Notes: a model not told the origin generated them from the letters alone. Shown: positions 16,819 to 26,243, numbered from the stretch's first letter. The stretch is DNA of 64,000 bases from CAXBID01 sp963815305 (GCA_963815305.1 CAWFFW010000001.1:2294001-2358000); one strand, 5' to 3'. A program made the numbers and translations.

Positions 16819-19443
16819 ATGATTCAAAAAGGTATAGAAGCAAAACGATTAGCAGCATCCGATAACTACAAACACTGGAAAAAATGGGGGCCCTATTTAG
16901 CAGAAAGACAGTGGGGAACAGTTAGAGAAGATTATAGTGAGCATGGAGAATCTTGGGAATTTATAGACCATGAAAAAGCACGAAGTAATGCTTACCGCTG
17001 GGGAGAAGAAGGCATTGGTGGTTTTTGTGATGCCCGAGAAATATTGTGTTTAGCACCAGCGTTTTGGAATGGTAAAGATCCTATTTTAAAAGAGCGATTA
17101 TTCGGCCTTACTAATAATCAGGGAAATCATGGTGAGGATGTAAAAGAACTTTATTTTCATCAAGTGTCCTCACCAACTCATTCGTATTGCAAATATCTTT
17201 ATAAATATCCGCAAAATGAATTTCCTTATGGTGACTTGGTTAGAAAAAATCAAAAAAGTAGAGATGATTTTGAATACGAGCTATTAGATACCGATGCTTT
17301 TAAAAATAACGCTTATTTTGATTGTTATATTGAATATGCAAAAGCCGATGTTGATGATGTTCTTATGAAAGTTACGGTGGTTAATAGAGGTTCAAAAGAT
17401 GCTGAAATTCACGTGCTTCCACATCTTTGGTTCCGTAATTTCTGGAAACATAATAAACGTCATTCGCGGCCAAACATGAAATCGGTTTCCAACGCTAGTG
17501 TACTATCCAGAAGTGCAAGAAATGGTAAGTATTATTTCTATAATGAAGGTGGCGAACAACTATTTTGTGAAAACGAAACCAATAATAAACGCATATATAA
17601 TTTTAAAAATGACGTTGATTATGTAAAAGATGGTATAAACGACCACGTTGTAAATGGAAAACCTACGGTGAATCCAGAAAAAAATGGCTCAAAATTAGCT
17701 ATTTGGCATAAATTTAAATTAAACCCTGGCGAGAAAAAAACAGTAAGGATACGATTAAGTAAGAATAAATTAGAAAATCCTTGGGAAGATTTTAATGTAA
17801 TATTTCATGAACGTATTACTGAATGTGAAGCGTTTTATAATGAAACTATAAAAGCTGAAATACCTGAAACCCACCAAGCTATAGCTAAAAGTGCTTTTTC
17901 AGGTTTATTATGGACCAAGCAATTTTATTACAACGATGTTTTTAAATGGCTTTTTGGTGGCCCCGGAGAAAGCAAACCAAATAGAGCTAACATGCGAAAT
18001 TACAGTTGGCAGCACTTAACAAATAGGCATATTATTTCTATGCCCGACAAATGGGAATACCCTTGGTATGCGGCTTGGGATTTGGCTTTTCATATGGCAT
18101 CGTTTGTTGAAATAGACCCGTTTTTTGCAAAAGAGCAATTGCTTTTGGTTTTAAAAGAAAATTATATGCATCCCAACGGTCAAATTCCTGCTTACGAATG
18201 GAATTTTAGCGATGTTAATCCCCCCGTACATTCTTATGCTGTTTGGAACGTTTATGAAAAAGATAAAAACTATACCGGTAAAGGCGATATACCTTTTTTA
18301 GAAAAAGCATTTCAAAAACTACTTATCAATTTTACTTGGTGGGTGAATCAAAAAGATTCAAATGGCACCGACCTTTTTGAAGGTGGTTTTTTAGGATTAG
18401 ATAATATTGGGGTTTTTGATCGTAATCACATGCCCCCTGGTATAACCAGAATGCAGCAAGCCGATGCCACCAGTTGGATGGCTATGTTTACACTGAATAT
18501 GCTACGCATGTCGTTAGAACTTTCAAAAACTAATAAAATATATGAGGAAGCAGCGGCTAAATTTTTCAGACATTTCTTAAATATTGCTTGGGCTATGCAT
18601 CATATTGGTAAAAAAGATATTTCACTATGGGACGATGAAGACAATTTTTATTATGATGTTGTTGAAATGGCAAGTGGAGCAACAGATCGTTTAAAAGTAC
18701 GTTCACTCGTAGGCGTTATACCCTTGTTTGCTGTAGAAATTATGCATGAGGACCTTTTTGAAGAATTAAAGGAGTTTAGAATGAGAGCAAACGAAATTAT
18801 GAGAACGCGTCCAGATCTAGCCTCTTTGATAACTAATTTAGACGAAACCAATGAAGATGGTAATTATCTGTTTGCCATAATGCGTGGTTTTAGGTTAGAA
18901 CATTTGTTAAAGCGCTTATTAGATGAGGACGAGTTTTTGTCTGATTATGGGATACGATCGCTTTCCAAATACCACGAAAAACATCCGTTTGTATTTCAAT
19001 ACCATGGCCATCACCAAATTCAGTACGAATCTGGTGAGAGTCGTTCCAATATGTTTGGAGGAAACTCCAACTGGCGCGGACCTATCTGGATGCCTTTAAA
19101 TTACATGATTATTCAGTCTTTAAGAAAATACTATGCATTTTATGGAGATAAATATCAATACGAATTCCCTACAGGTTCTGGCAAAAAACTCAACCTAAAA
19201 GAAATTGCTAACGAACTTACAAAACGATTAGTAAAACTATTTGAAGCTAATGATAAAGGCAAATTTCAGTACCATGCCGACGACCCAAATAACATGTTTT
19301 CGAAAGATGAACACTTTAAAAATCAACATCTGTTTTATGAGTTTTTCGACGGTGATAACGGTAAAGGTTTAGGCGCATCACATCAAACAGGTTGGACGGC
19401 TTTAATAGCTAATTTAATCATGGAAATGGATGCTGATGAATAA
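16819..19443 (+). CDS. GH63-like glycoside hydrolase (MGH1-type glucosidase)
   Basis: An 874-aa protein with no signal peptide, so cytoplasmic. It resembles the GH63/MGH1 (alpha/alpha)6-barrel family that includes bacterial alpha-glucosidases acting on small glucosides and the eukaryotic oligosaccharide glucosidase. The N-terminal beta-rich domain (WGPYLAERQWGTVREDYS) spans about 350 residues. The barrel follows, with YPWYAAWDLAFHMA, GQIPAYEWNFSDVNPP and NWRGPIWMPLNY; acidic residues in the barrel motifs are candidate catalytic groups. The likely substrate is a compatible-solute-like glucoside or a small alpha-glucan, but this cannot be read from sequence. It is a single gene with no transporter nearby. 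Confidence 0.8.
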   Translation: MIQKGIEAKRLAASDNYKHWKKWGPYLAERQWGTVREDYSEHGESWEFIDHEKARSNAYRWGEEGIGGFCDAREILCLAPAFWNGKDPILKERLFGLTNNQGNHGEDVKELYFHQVSSPTHSYCKYLYKYPQNEFPYGDLVRKNQKSRDDFEYELLDTDAFKNNAYFDCYIEYAKADVDDVLMKVTVVNRGSKDAEIHVLPHLWFRNFWKHNKRHSRPNMKSVSNASVLSRSARNGKYYFYNEGGEQLFCENETNNKRIYNFKNDVDYVKDGINDHVVNGKPTVNPEKNGSKLAIWHKFKLNPGEKKTVRIRLSKNKLENPWEDFNVIFHERITECEAFYNETIKAEIPETHQAIAKSAFSGLLWTKQFYYNDVFKWLFGGPGESKPNRANMRNYSWQHLTNRHIISMPDKWEYPWYAAWDLAFHMASFVEIDPFFAKEQLLLVLKENYMHPNGQIPAYEWNFSDVNPPVHSYAVWNVYEKDKNYTGKGDIPFLEKAFQKLLINFTWWVNQKDSNGTDLFEGGFLGLDNIGVFDRNHMPPGITRMQQADATSWMAMFTLNMLRMSLELSKTNKIYEEAAAKFFRHFLNIAWAMHHIGKKDISLWDDEDNFYYDVVEMASGATDRLKVRSLVGVIPLFAVEIMHEDLFEELKEFRMRANEIMRTRPDLASLITNLDETNEDGNYLFAIMRGFRLEHLLKRLLDEDEFLSDYGIRSLSKYHEKHPFVFQYHGHHQIQYESGESRSNMFGGNSNWRGPIWMPLNYMIIQSLRKYYAFYGDKYQYEFPTGSGKKLNLKEIANELTKRLVKLFEANDKGKFQYHADDPNNMFSKDEHFKNQHLFYEFFDGDNGKGLGASHQTGWTALIANLIMEMDADE

Positions 19444-19504
19444 TGAAATTTTTTTGTTGAAAATACTGTTAATAACACCCTGTGGTTTGATAAAAAAAGC
19501 AACA

Positions 19505-19531
19505 TTGAATCGTTGAAAAAGTGTATTTTTG
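19505..19531 (+). promoter_or_regulatory. Promoter of purL (-33 TTG and -7 box)
   Basis: TTG at 19505-19507, a 16-base spacer and TATTTTTG at 19524-19531 fit the Bacteroidota -33/-7 pattern. The ATG of purL is at 19564. Confidence 0.6.
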
Positions 19532-19563
19532 CGTTTTCTTAAACTTATACAAATCAACAAATA

Positions 19564-22500
19564 ATGATTCATTTCTTTGGAAACGTAACCGGCAAAGTGT
19601 TTGCTGTTCAAACAACAAAAGAATTATCAACAGAGATCATATCAAAATTAACATGGCTTTTTGGTAACCAGCCAAAAATAGAACAAGTATCTTTGGATGC
19701 TTTTTTTATTGGGCCACGTGCTGCGATGATTACGCCTTGGAGTACCAATGCGGTTGAGATTACCCAAAATATGGGAATCTCGGATATCATCAGAATTGAG
19801 GAATTTAAAGCGGTTGTGGAAGAATTTTCAGATTTCGACCCGATGATTTCAGAGAAATTTAAAGGATTGAATCAAGACTCATTTACTATAAATATTCAGC
19901 CAGAACCTATCTTAAATATTGAGGATATTGCGGCGTATAATCAACAAGAAGGTTTATCGTTAAGTGATGAAGAGGTTGCTTATTTAGATGGCGTTGCTAA
20001 AAAAATTGGTCGCCCATTAACCGACTCTGAAGTATTTGGGTTTTCGCAAGTTAATAGTGAGCATTGCCGTCATAAAATTTTCAATGGAACTTTTGTGATT
20101 GATGGCGAAGAGAAACCAACCTCACTTTTCAAATTAATTAAAGAAACATCGAAGCAACATCCTGGTGATATTGTTTCAGCATATAAAGATAATGTGGCTT
20201 TTATAAAAGGCCCAAAAGTGGAACAATTTGCACCAACGCGTGCTGATGTTCCAGATTATTACACTACTCAAGATTTTGAATCGGTGATTTCACTTAAAGC
20301 GGAAACCCATAATTTTCCAACAACCGTTGAGCCTTTTAATGGTGCTGCAACAGGTTCGGGTGGTGAAATTAGAGACAGACTTGCTGGTGGAAAAGGCTCA
20401 TTACCATTGGCCGGAACTGCGGTTTACATGACATCATATTCCCGTTTGGAAGATAACAGGCCTTGGGAAAAAGCATTCCCAGAACGTAAATGGTTGTACC
20501 AAACCCCAATGGATATTTTAATTAAAGCATCCAACGGTGCTTCTGACTTTGGAAATAAATTCGGGCAACCATTAATTTGTGGCTCGGTTTTAACTTTTGA
20601 ACATAATGAACATAGTGATGTCTCCCTGAGCGGAGTCGAAGGGTCTTCTCGAAAATTAGGCTTCGATAAAGTAATTATGCAAGCTGGTGGTATTGGCTAC
20701 GGAAAAGCAGATCAAGCGTTAAAAGACACTCCAAAAACAGGTGATAAAATAGTCATCCTTGGTGGTGAAAATTACCGTATTGGTATGGGTGGTGCTGCAG
20801 TATCAAGCGCAGATACTGGTGCTTTTTCTTCAGGTATTGAATTGAATGCGGTACAACGTTCTAATCCAGAAATGCAAAAGCGTGCTGCAAATGCGGTTCG
20901 CGGGATGGTTGAAAGCGAAGTAAATTTCATCGTTTCTATTCACGACCATGGTGCTGGTGGACATCTAAATTGTTTAAGTGAATTGGTTGAAGATACGGGC
21001 GGAAAAATAGACTTGGATGCCCTTCCAGTGGGTGATCCAACCTTATCAGATAAAGAAATTATTGGTAACGAATCTCAAGAACGCATGGGATTAGTAATTG
21101 CCGAGAAACATATTGACATGTTACAGCGCATTGCAGATCGTGAGCGCTCACCCATGTACACGGTTGGTGATGTTACCGGTGATGAACGTTTTACTTTTCA
21201 ATCTAAGACCAAAGGTAATAAACCTATGGATTTAGCTATGGAAGACATGTTTGGAAGTTCGCCTAAAACAGTAATGACCGATAATACAATCACCAGAAAT
21301 TATAGCGATTTAAGATATAATTCTGATAATTTTCATGATTACTTAGAACAGGTTTTACAACTTGAAGCTGTGGCTTGTAAAGATTGGATAACTAACAAAG
21401 TAGACCGTTGTGTTGGTGGAAAAGTAGCCAAACAACAATGTGTTGGATCTTTACAAATACCTTTGAATAATGTTGGTGTTATGGCACTAGACTTTAAAGG
21501 AAAAGAAGGTATTGCAACTTCCATTGGGCACTCCCCTATTTCGGGATTAATAAACCCTGTTGCAGGAAGTAGAAACTCCATTACCGAAGCACTTACAAAT
21601 ATTATCTGGGCACCATTAAAAAATGGTTTAGAATCAATTTCATTATCAGCGAACTGGATGTGGCCTTGTAAAAACGAAGGCGAAGATGCACGTTTATATG
21701 ATGCTGTTCAAGCCATTTCAGAATTTGCTATTGATTTAGGAATTAATGTTCCAACTGGAAAGGATTCCCTTTCGATGAAACAGAAATATCCTGATGGCGA
21801 TGTGATTTCTCCGGGAACGGTTATTATTTCGGCGGCTGGAAATTGTAACGATATTACAAATATTATTGAGCCCGTTCTTCAGAAAAACGGAGGTTCAATT
21901 TACTATATCAATATCTCCCAAGATGATTTTAAACTAGGTGGAAGTTCTTTTGCCCAAATTCTAAATAAAATAGGAAATGATGCGCCAACAGTTAAAGATG
22001 CTAGCTATGTTAAAAACGTATTTAACACCGTTCAAAATTTAATTAGAAACGAGCAAATTGTAGCAGGACATGATGTTGCTTCTGGTGGATTAATTACTAC
22101 ACTTTTAGAATTATGTTTTGCTAATACTAATTTGGGAGCAGAATTGGATTTATCTAGTTTAGGTGAAAAAGATTCACATAAATTATTATTTGCTGAAAAT
22201 GCAGGAATCGTGATTCAATCAAGAGACGCTTCAATAGAAGCCGTTTTAAATAACGCAAATATTAAATTTTTTAATATTGGAAAAGTAACCGAAAGTGACA
22301 CGCTAAGTGTTTTTAATAATAATGAAATTTTTACTTTAACGGTTTCGAGACTTCGGGATGTTTGGTATAAAACGTCTTTCCTTCTAGACCAAAAGCAAAC
22401 TGCAAATAATTTAGCGGAAAACAGGTTCAACAATTATAAAAATCAAACTTTACAATATACATTTCCAAAACATTTTACAGGAAAATTACCTGTAATTGGA

Positions 22501-23253
22501 AACGCAAGACCTAAAGCAGCCATACTTCGAGAAAAAGGCTCAAATTCTGAGCGTGAAATGGCAAACGCCATGTATTTAGCTGGTTTTGATGTAAAAGATG
22601 TACATATGACCGATTTAATCTCTGGTCGTGAAACCTTAGAAGATATTCAGTTTTTAGGAGCCGTTGGTGGCTTTAGTAACTCTGATGTTTTAGGATCTGC
22701 AAAAGGTTGGGCAGGTGCTATTAAATATAATGAAAAGGCCAACAAAGCTATTCAAAATTTCTTTAAACGAGAAGACACCCTTTCAGTTGGTATTTGTAAC
22801 GGCTGCCAGTTATTTATGGAATTGGAAGAAATTAATCCAGACCACAAGGTTCATGGAAAAATGACCTATAATGATTCTCATAAACACGAAAGTGCTTTTA
22901 CTTCAGTAAAAATAGAAGAAAATAATTCTGTCATGCTGTCAACACTTGCTGGAAGCACTTTAGGAGTATGGATTTCGCATGGTGAAGGAAAATTTAATTT
23001 ACCGCTTACAGAAGACCATTATCATATAGTTGCCAAATACGGCTATGAAAGTTATCCTCATAACCCGAACGGTTCAGATTTTAATACGGCAATGCTATGT
23101 GATAAAACAGGCCGTCATTTAGTAACAATGCCACATATTGAGCGTTCTACCTTCCAATGGAATTGGGCAAATTATCCAAAAGGCAGAAAAGATGAAGTTT
23201 CACCTTGGCTAGAAGCTTTTGTGAATGCCAGATTGTGGGTAGAAAACAAATAA
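19564..23253 (+). CDS. purL: Phosphoribosylformylglycinamidine synthase, large single-chain type
   Basis: This enzyme makes FGAM from FGAR, glutamine and ATP in purine synthesis. At 1229 aa it is the single-chain form. The N-terminal and FGAM synthase domains show SEHCRHKIFNG, KAETHNFPTTVEPF (ATP site) and HDHGAGGHLNCL. The C-terminal class I glutaminase domain carries the nucleophile cysteine in GICNGCQLF, with AAILREKGSNSE at its start. One oddity: about 11-13 extra residues (around HSDVSLSGVEGSS) follow GSVLTFEHNE and precede RKLGFDKV. They are encoded by a dispersed-repeat sequence that inserted in frame. A strong terminator follows. Confidence 0.97.
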   Translation: MIHFFGNVTGKVFAVQTTKELSTEIISKLTWLFGNQPKIEQVSLDAFFIGPRAAMITPWSTNAVEITQNMGISDIIRIEEFKAVVEEFSDFDPMISEKFKGLNQDSFTINIQPEPILNIEDIAAYNQQEGLSLSDEEVAYLDGVAKKIGRPLTDSEVFGFSQVNSEHCRHKIFNGTFVIDGEEKPTSLFKLIKETSKQHPGDIVSAYKDNVAFIKGPKVEQFAPTRADVPDYYTTQDFESVISLKAETHNFPTTVEPFNGAATGSGGEIRDRLAGGKGSLPLAGTAVYMTSYSRLEDNRPWEKAFPERKWLYQTPMDILIKASNGASDFGNKFGQPLICGSVLTFEHNEHSDVSLSGVEGSSRKLGFDKVIMQAGGIGYGKADQALKDTPKTGDKIVILGGENYRIGMGGAAVSSADTGAFSSGIELNAVQRSNPEMQKRAANAVRGMVESEVNFIVSIHDHGAGGHLNCLSELVEDTGGKIDLDALPVGDPTLSDKEIIGNESQERMGLVIAEKHIDMLQRIADRERSPMYTVGDVTGDERFTFQSKTKGNKPMDLAMEDMFGSSPKTVMTDNTITRNYSDLRYNSDNFHDYLEQVLQLEAVACKDWITNKVDRCVGGKVAKQQCVGSLQIPLNNVGVMALDFKGKEGIATSIGHSPISGLINPVAGSRNSITEALTNIIWAPLKNGLESISLSANWMWPCKNEGEDARLYDAVQAISEFAIDLGINVPTGKDSLSMKQKYPDGDVISPGTVIISAAGNCNDITNIIEPVLQKNGGSIYYINISQDDFKLGGSSFAQILNKIGNDAPTVKDASYVKNVFNTVQNLIRNEQIVAGHDVASGGLITTLLELCFANTNLGAELDLSSLGEKDSHKLLFAENAGIVIQSRDASIEAVLNNANIKFFNIGKVTESDTLSVFNNNEIFTLTVSRLRDVWYKTSFLLDQKQTANNLAENRFNNYKNQTLQYTFPKHFTGKLPVIGNARPKAAILREKGSNSEREMANAMYLAGFDVKDVHMTDLISGRETLEDIQFLGAVGGFSNSDVLGSAKGWAGAIKYNEKANKAIQNFFKREDTLSVGICNGCQLFMELEEINPDHKVHGKMTYNDSHKHESAFTSVKIEENNSVMLSTLAGSTLGVWISHGEGKFNLPLTEDHYHIVAKYGYESYPHNPNGSDFNTAMLCDKTGRHLVTMPHIERSTFQWNWANYPKGRKDEVSPWLEAFVNARLWVENK
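20620..20652. repeat. Dispersed palindromic repeat inserted in frame in purL
   Basis: The core CCCTGAGCGGAGTCGAAGGG (20624-20643) has complementary ends (CCCT/AGGG) and a base composition unlike its AT-rich surroundings. I recall CTGAGCGGAGTCGAA words as interspersed intergenic repeats in many Flavobacteriia. Here it encodes LSGVEG within purL without breaking the frame. Confidence 0.6.
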
Positions 23254-23279
23254 ATATTATCAAATTGATAAAATATTTT

Positions 23280-23312
23280 AGAGGTTTATGAAAATAAACC
23301 TCTTTTTTTTAC
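23280..23312 (+). terminator. Rho-independent terminator after purL
   Basis: Perfect 10-bp stem AGAGGTTTAT (23280-23289) with ATAAACCTCT (23294-23303), a GAAA tetraloop, then a T run. Confidence 0.93.
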
Positions 23313-23370
23313 TCATATTTGAAAATCTTATTTATTTTCCTATTTTCACAAAAAGAAATTTATCAATAGA

Positions 23371-25140
23371 ATGAAAGAGATTACGAGAATTTTTGAATTC
23401 CCTTATTATCAAAAAGAGACCTATAACTTAGATAAAGCATTTACCACAAAATATAATGGTGAGTGGCAATCTATTTCATCTGAAGATTTTTTAACTCAAG
23501 TAAATAAAATTAGTCGTGGTTTATTGAAACTTGGAATAAAGCCTAATGATAAAATTGCCGTTATTTCATCCACCAATAGAACCGAATGGAACATTTTAGA
23601 CATTGGTATTTTACAGTTAGGAGCCCAAAACGTCCCTATTTATCCAACCATTTGCGCAGAAGATTATGAATATATTTTAAATCATTCAGAATCTGTTTAC
23701 TGTTTTATTTCCGATATTGAGGTTGCTGAAAAATTGAATGCAATAAAAAACAACACACATCTGAAAAATGTTTACGCTTTTGATATTATTGAAGGTGAAA
23801 ACAATTGGACTCAAGTTTTAGAATTAGGTAAAGATGACACTAATCAAAGCGAAGTTGAACTGCGAAAAGAAGCTGTAAAACCTGAAGATTTAGCCACTCT
23901 AATTTACACCTCTGGTACCACGGGAAAACCTAAAGGTGTTATGCTATCACACAAAAATCTAGTTTCTAATGTTTTAGATAGCGAAAAACGTGTTCCTTTT
24001 AGTAAAGGAAAATCTAAGGCGCTAAGTTTTCTTCCTGTATGTCATGTTTTTGAGCGTATGATTTTATATTTGTATCAATATTGTGGTGTCGAAATTTACT
24101 TTGCAGAATCTATTGAAAAAATGAGCGACAACCTTAAAGAGGTCAAGCCCACTGTAATGACCGCAGTTCCGCGTCTTTATGAAAAAGTTTATGATAAAAT
24201 TATTGCAAAAGGTGCAGATTTAACTGGTATTAAAAAAACGCTCTTTTTTTGGGCGGTAAATTTAGGATTGAAATTTGAACCCTACGGTCAAAATGGATGG
24301 TGGTATGAAACCCAACTAAAACTTGCTAGAAAACTTATATTCAGTAAATGGCAGGAAGGCTTAGGTGGAAATTTACAACTTATGGTATCTGGCAGTGCTG
24401 CTTTACAACAACGTTTAACACGTGTTTTTGCTGCTGCAGGATTACCTATAATGGAGGGTTATGGATTAACCGAAACTTCACCTGTAATTTCTGTAAACGA
24501 TATGCGAAATGGCGGGTTTAAAATTGGAACCGTTGGAAGAATTATTGACAATGTTGACATAAAAATTGCGGAAGATGGGGAAATTCTTTGCAAAGGCCCC
24601 AACGTCATGATGGGCTATTTTAAAGACCCAGAAAAAACGACCGAAGTAATGACCGGTGATTATTTCCACACAGGTGATATTGGGGAAATTGATGCCGAAG
24701 GTTTCTTAAAGATAACCGACCGTAAAAAGGAAATGTTTAAAACCTCTGGTGGTAAATATGTTGCTCCTGCCCTATTAGAAAATCAGTTTAAACAATCTCG
24801 ATTTATAGAGCAAATCATGGTTATTGGTGAAGGTGAAAAAATGCCAGCTGCATTAATTCAATTAAATTATGAATTTATAAAAGCATGGGCTAAACGACAT
24901 AATATTGAATATAAGTCAAATGAAGATATAATCACCAATAGTACCTTAAAAGAACGGATTCAAGAAGAGATAGATATAGCTAATACCAATTTTGGTAAGT
25001 GGGAACAAATTAAAAAGTTTGAAATAACGCCAGATATTTGGTCTATTGATGCTGGCCATTTAACACCTACAATGAAAATGCGACGTAAGATTATAAAAGA
25101 AAAATACATCCATTTAATAGAGAAGATTTATAGAAGTTAA
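23371..25140 (+). CDS. Long-chain acyl-CoA synthetase (AMP-forming)
   Basis: A 589-aa ANL-superfamily enzyme that activates fatty acids to acyl-CoA through an acyl-adenylate. Visible motifs are LIYTSGTTGKPKGVMLSHKN (ATP P-loop, about residues 176-195), EGYGLTETSPV, and GDYFHTGDIGEID followed by ITDRKKEMFKTSGGKYVAP, the hinge and catalytic lysine region. It matches the bacterial long-chain FadD/FACL type by length and motif order. It has its own transcription unit after the purL terminator, 650 bases before the MarR-headed beta-oxidation operon, and probably supplies substrate for it. Confidence 0.93.
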   Translation: MKEITRIFEFPYYQKETYNLDKAFTTKYNGEWQSISSEDFLTQVNKISRGLLKLGIKPNDKIAVISSTNRTEWNILDIGILQLGAQNVPIYPTICAEDYEYILNHSESVYCFISDIEVAEKLNAIKNNTHLKNVYAFDIIEGENNWTQVLELGKDDTNQSEVELRKEAVKPEDLATLIYTSGTTGKPKGVMLSHKNLVSNVLDSEKRVPFSKGKSKALSFLPVCHVFERMILYLYQYCGVEIYFAESIEKMSDNLKEVKPTVMTAVPRLYEKVYDKIIAKGADLTGIKKTLFFWAVNLGLKFEPYGQNGWWYETQLKLARKLIFSKWQEGLGGNLQLMVSGSAALQQRLTRVFAAAGLPIMEGYGLTETSPVISVNDMRNGGFKIGTVGRIIDNVDIKIAEDGEILCKGPNVMMGYFKDPEKTTEVMTGDYFHTGDIGEIDAEGFLKITDRKKEMFKTSGGKYVAPALLENQFKQSRFIEQIMVIGEGEKMPAALIQLNYEFIKAWAKRHNIEYKSNEDIITNSTLKERIQEEIDIANTNFGKWEQIKKFEITPDIWSIDAGHLTPTMKMRRKIIKEKYIHLIEKIYRS

Positions 25141-25218
25141 AAGAAATTTATTTAGCAAGCCCATCCTCAAAATTATAATATCACTAAAACAAAATGCTGA
25201 TATTTAGGGATTTAATAT

Positions 25219-25265
25219 TTTTTTAATACATTTATTGGTAACAAACCAATAAATGTATTAAAAAA
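25219..25265. promoter_or_regulatory. Perfect 21-bp inverted repeat touching a start codon
   Basis: Arms 25219-25239 and 25245-25265 are perfect reverse complements around a 5-base loop (AACAA). The right arm ends in the A of the ATG at 25265. As RNA it would form a long hairpin that buries the translation start of the downstream gene. As DNA it could be an operator. It may also help end transcription from the acyl-CoA synthetase gene, but it has no T tract in either direction beyond the short arm ends. Confidence 0.75.
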
Positions 25266-25657
25266 TGAAAATAAAAAATTTCTTAGTTTCTGGTATTGCT
25301 GGTGGCATTGTCGACTTCCTTTTAGGATGGCTATTTTATGGTATTATATTCTTAAATACGTTTCCTCAACCCGAAGAAAGTTCGGAAACCATGTTATTCA
25401 TATTCCTTGGTTGTATAACATTTGGACTATTTGTATCCTATATTTATTCCCAATGGGCACAAATTTCAACGGCAGCTACAGGATTAAAAGCAGGAGCTAT
25501 TATCGGTTTATTTGTTGGTCTTTTTTACAACTTTTTCAACTTAGCCATGATGCCTGAAACTACGTTGAAGCTAGCGGCATTAGATGTTGGTATATCTGTG
25601 GTTATGACTGCTATTATTGGTGCCGTTATTGGTATCGTAAACGGTAAAATGGGTTAA
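25265..25657 (+). CDS. Small four-helix membrane protein, function unknown
   Basis: A 130-aa protein with four predicted membrane helices (about residues 5-28, 43-61, 72-92 and 105-126) rich in glycine and alanine: GIAGGIVDFLLGWLFYGI, AGAIIGLFVGLFYNF and ISVVMTAIIGAVIGIVNG. I do not recognise a named family, although similar small membrane proteins are common in Flavobacteriaceae. Its ATG directly touches a perfect 21-bp inverted repeat, which suggests control at initiation of translation or transcription. A terminator follows. Confidence 0.75.
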   Translation: MKIKNFLVSGIAGGIVDFLLGWLFYGIIFLNTFPQPEESSETMLFIFLGCITFGLFVSYIYSQWAQISTAATGLKAGAIIGLFVGLFYNFFNLAMMPETTLKLAALDVGISVVMTAIIGAVIGIVNGKMG

Positions 25658-25684
25658 TCTCACCTAAAAATTAACAATAAAACT

Positions 25685-25714
25685 AACACCTCTTTTATAT
25701 GGAGGTGTTTTTAA
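25685..25714 (+). terminator. Rho-independent terminator
   Basis: Stem AACACCTC (25685-25692) with GAGGTGTT (25702-25709), a 9-base loop and a short T run. It ends the small membrane protein gene. Confidence 0.82.
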
Positions 25715-25731
25715 TAGCTTTATTTTTTATT

Positions 25732-25759
25732 AAATTTATTATGCACGCATAATAAATTT
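25732..25759. promoter_or_regulatory. 28-bp palindrome, probable MarR operator
   Basis: Arms AAATTTATTATGC (25732-25744) and GCATAATAAATTT (25747-25759) are perfect reverse complements with a 2-base centre. The palindrome lies 3 bases upstream of the -7 box, over the -33 region of the marR promoter. A dimeric MarR protein bound there would block its own operon. The size and symmetry fit MarR sites. Confidence 0.75.
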
Positions 25760-25762
25760 TCA

Positions 25763-25770
25763 TATATTTG
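25763..25770 (+). promoter_or_regulatory. -7 promoter box of the marR-fad operon
   Basis: TATATTTG, an exact TAnnTTTG match 19 bases before the ATG at 25790. Confidence 0.7.
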
Positions 25771-25789
25771 ATGTCACCAACCTCTCCTT

Positions 25790-26236
25790 ATGAAAGAAAG
25801 AACAATAGATTATATATTAAGAACAACATGGTTAACCGTTCAAAAAATGTATAATGAAGAAGCTTTGAAATTTGATAGTACCATGGCTACTGGCTTTACA
25901 TTATTAAGCATAGACCGTGAAAATGGAACACCATCAACTGCTTTAGGTCCTAAAATGGGCATGGAAGCTACAAGCCTTTCTCGAATATTAAAAACCATGG
26001 AAAAAAGAGGGTTAATTGAACGTCACCCAAATCCTGAAGATGGTCGAGGTGTAATAATCAAACTCACTAATTTTGGATTAGAAAAACGAGATTATTCGAA
26101 AGAACGTGTTTTAACTTTTAATGAAACTATAAAAAATAACGTTTCAGAAGAGAAATTAAATCACTTTTTTGAAGTAGCCGATCTAATAGCAGACATGGTT
26201 ACAAATAAAAAAATATTTACTCAAAACGATAAGTAG
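25790..26236 (+). CDS. MarR-family transcriptional regulator of the beta-oxidation operon
   Basis: A 148-aa winged-helix protein. GFTLLSID is the dimer/first helix region. GMEATSLSRILKTMEKRGLI is the recognition helix, and RHPNPEDGRGVIIKLTNFG forms the wing with the conserved DxR (DGR). It heads a four-gene operon, 7 bases before the fadB-type gene. By context it probably represses fatty-acid oxidation and releases DNA when an acyl-CoA or fatty acid binds. The 28-bp palindrome directly upstream is its likely operator. Confidence 0.9.
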   Translation: MKERTIDYILRTTWLTVQKMYNEEALKFDSTMATGFTLLSIDRENGTPSTALGPKMGMEATSLSRILKTMEKRGLIERHPNPEDGRGVIIKLTNFGLEKRDYSKERVLTFNETIKNNVSEEKLNHFFEVADLIADMVTNKKIFTQNDK

Positions 26237-26243
26237 TTTAAAA

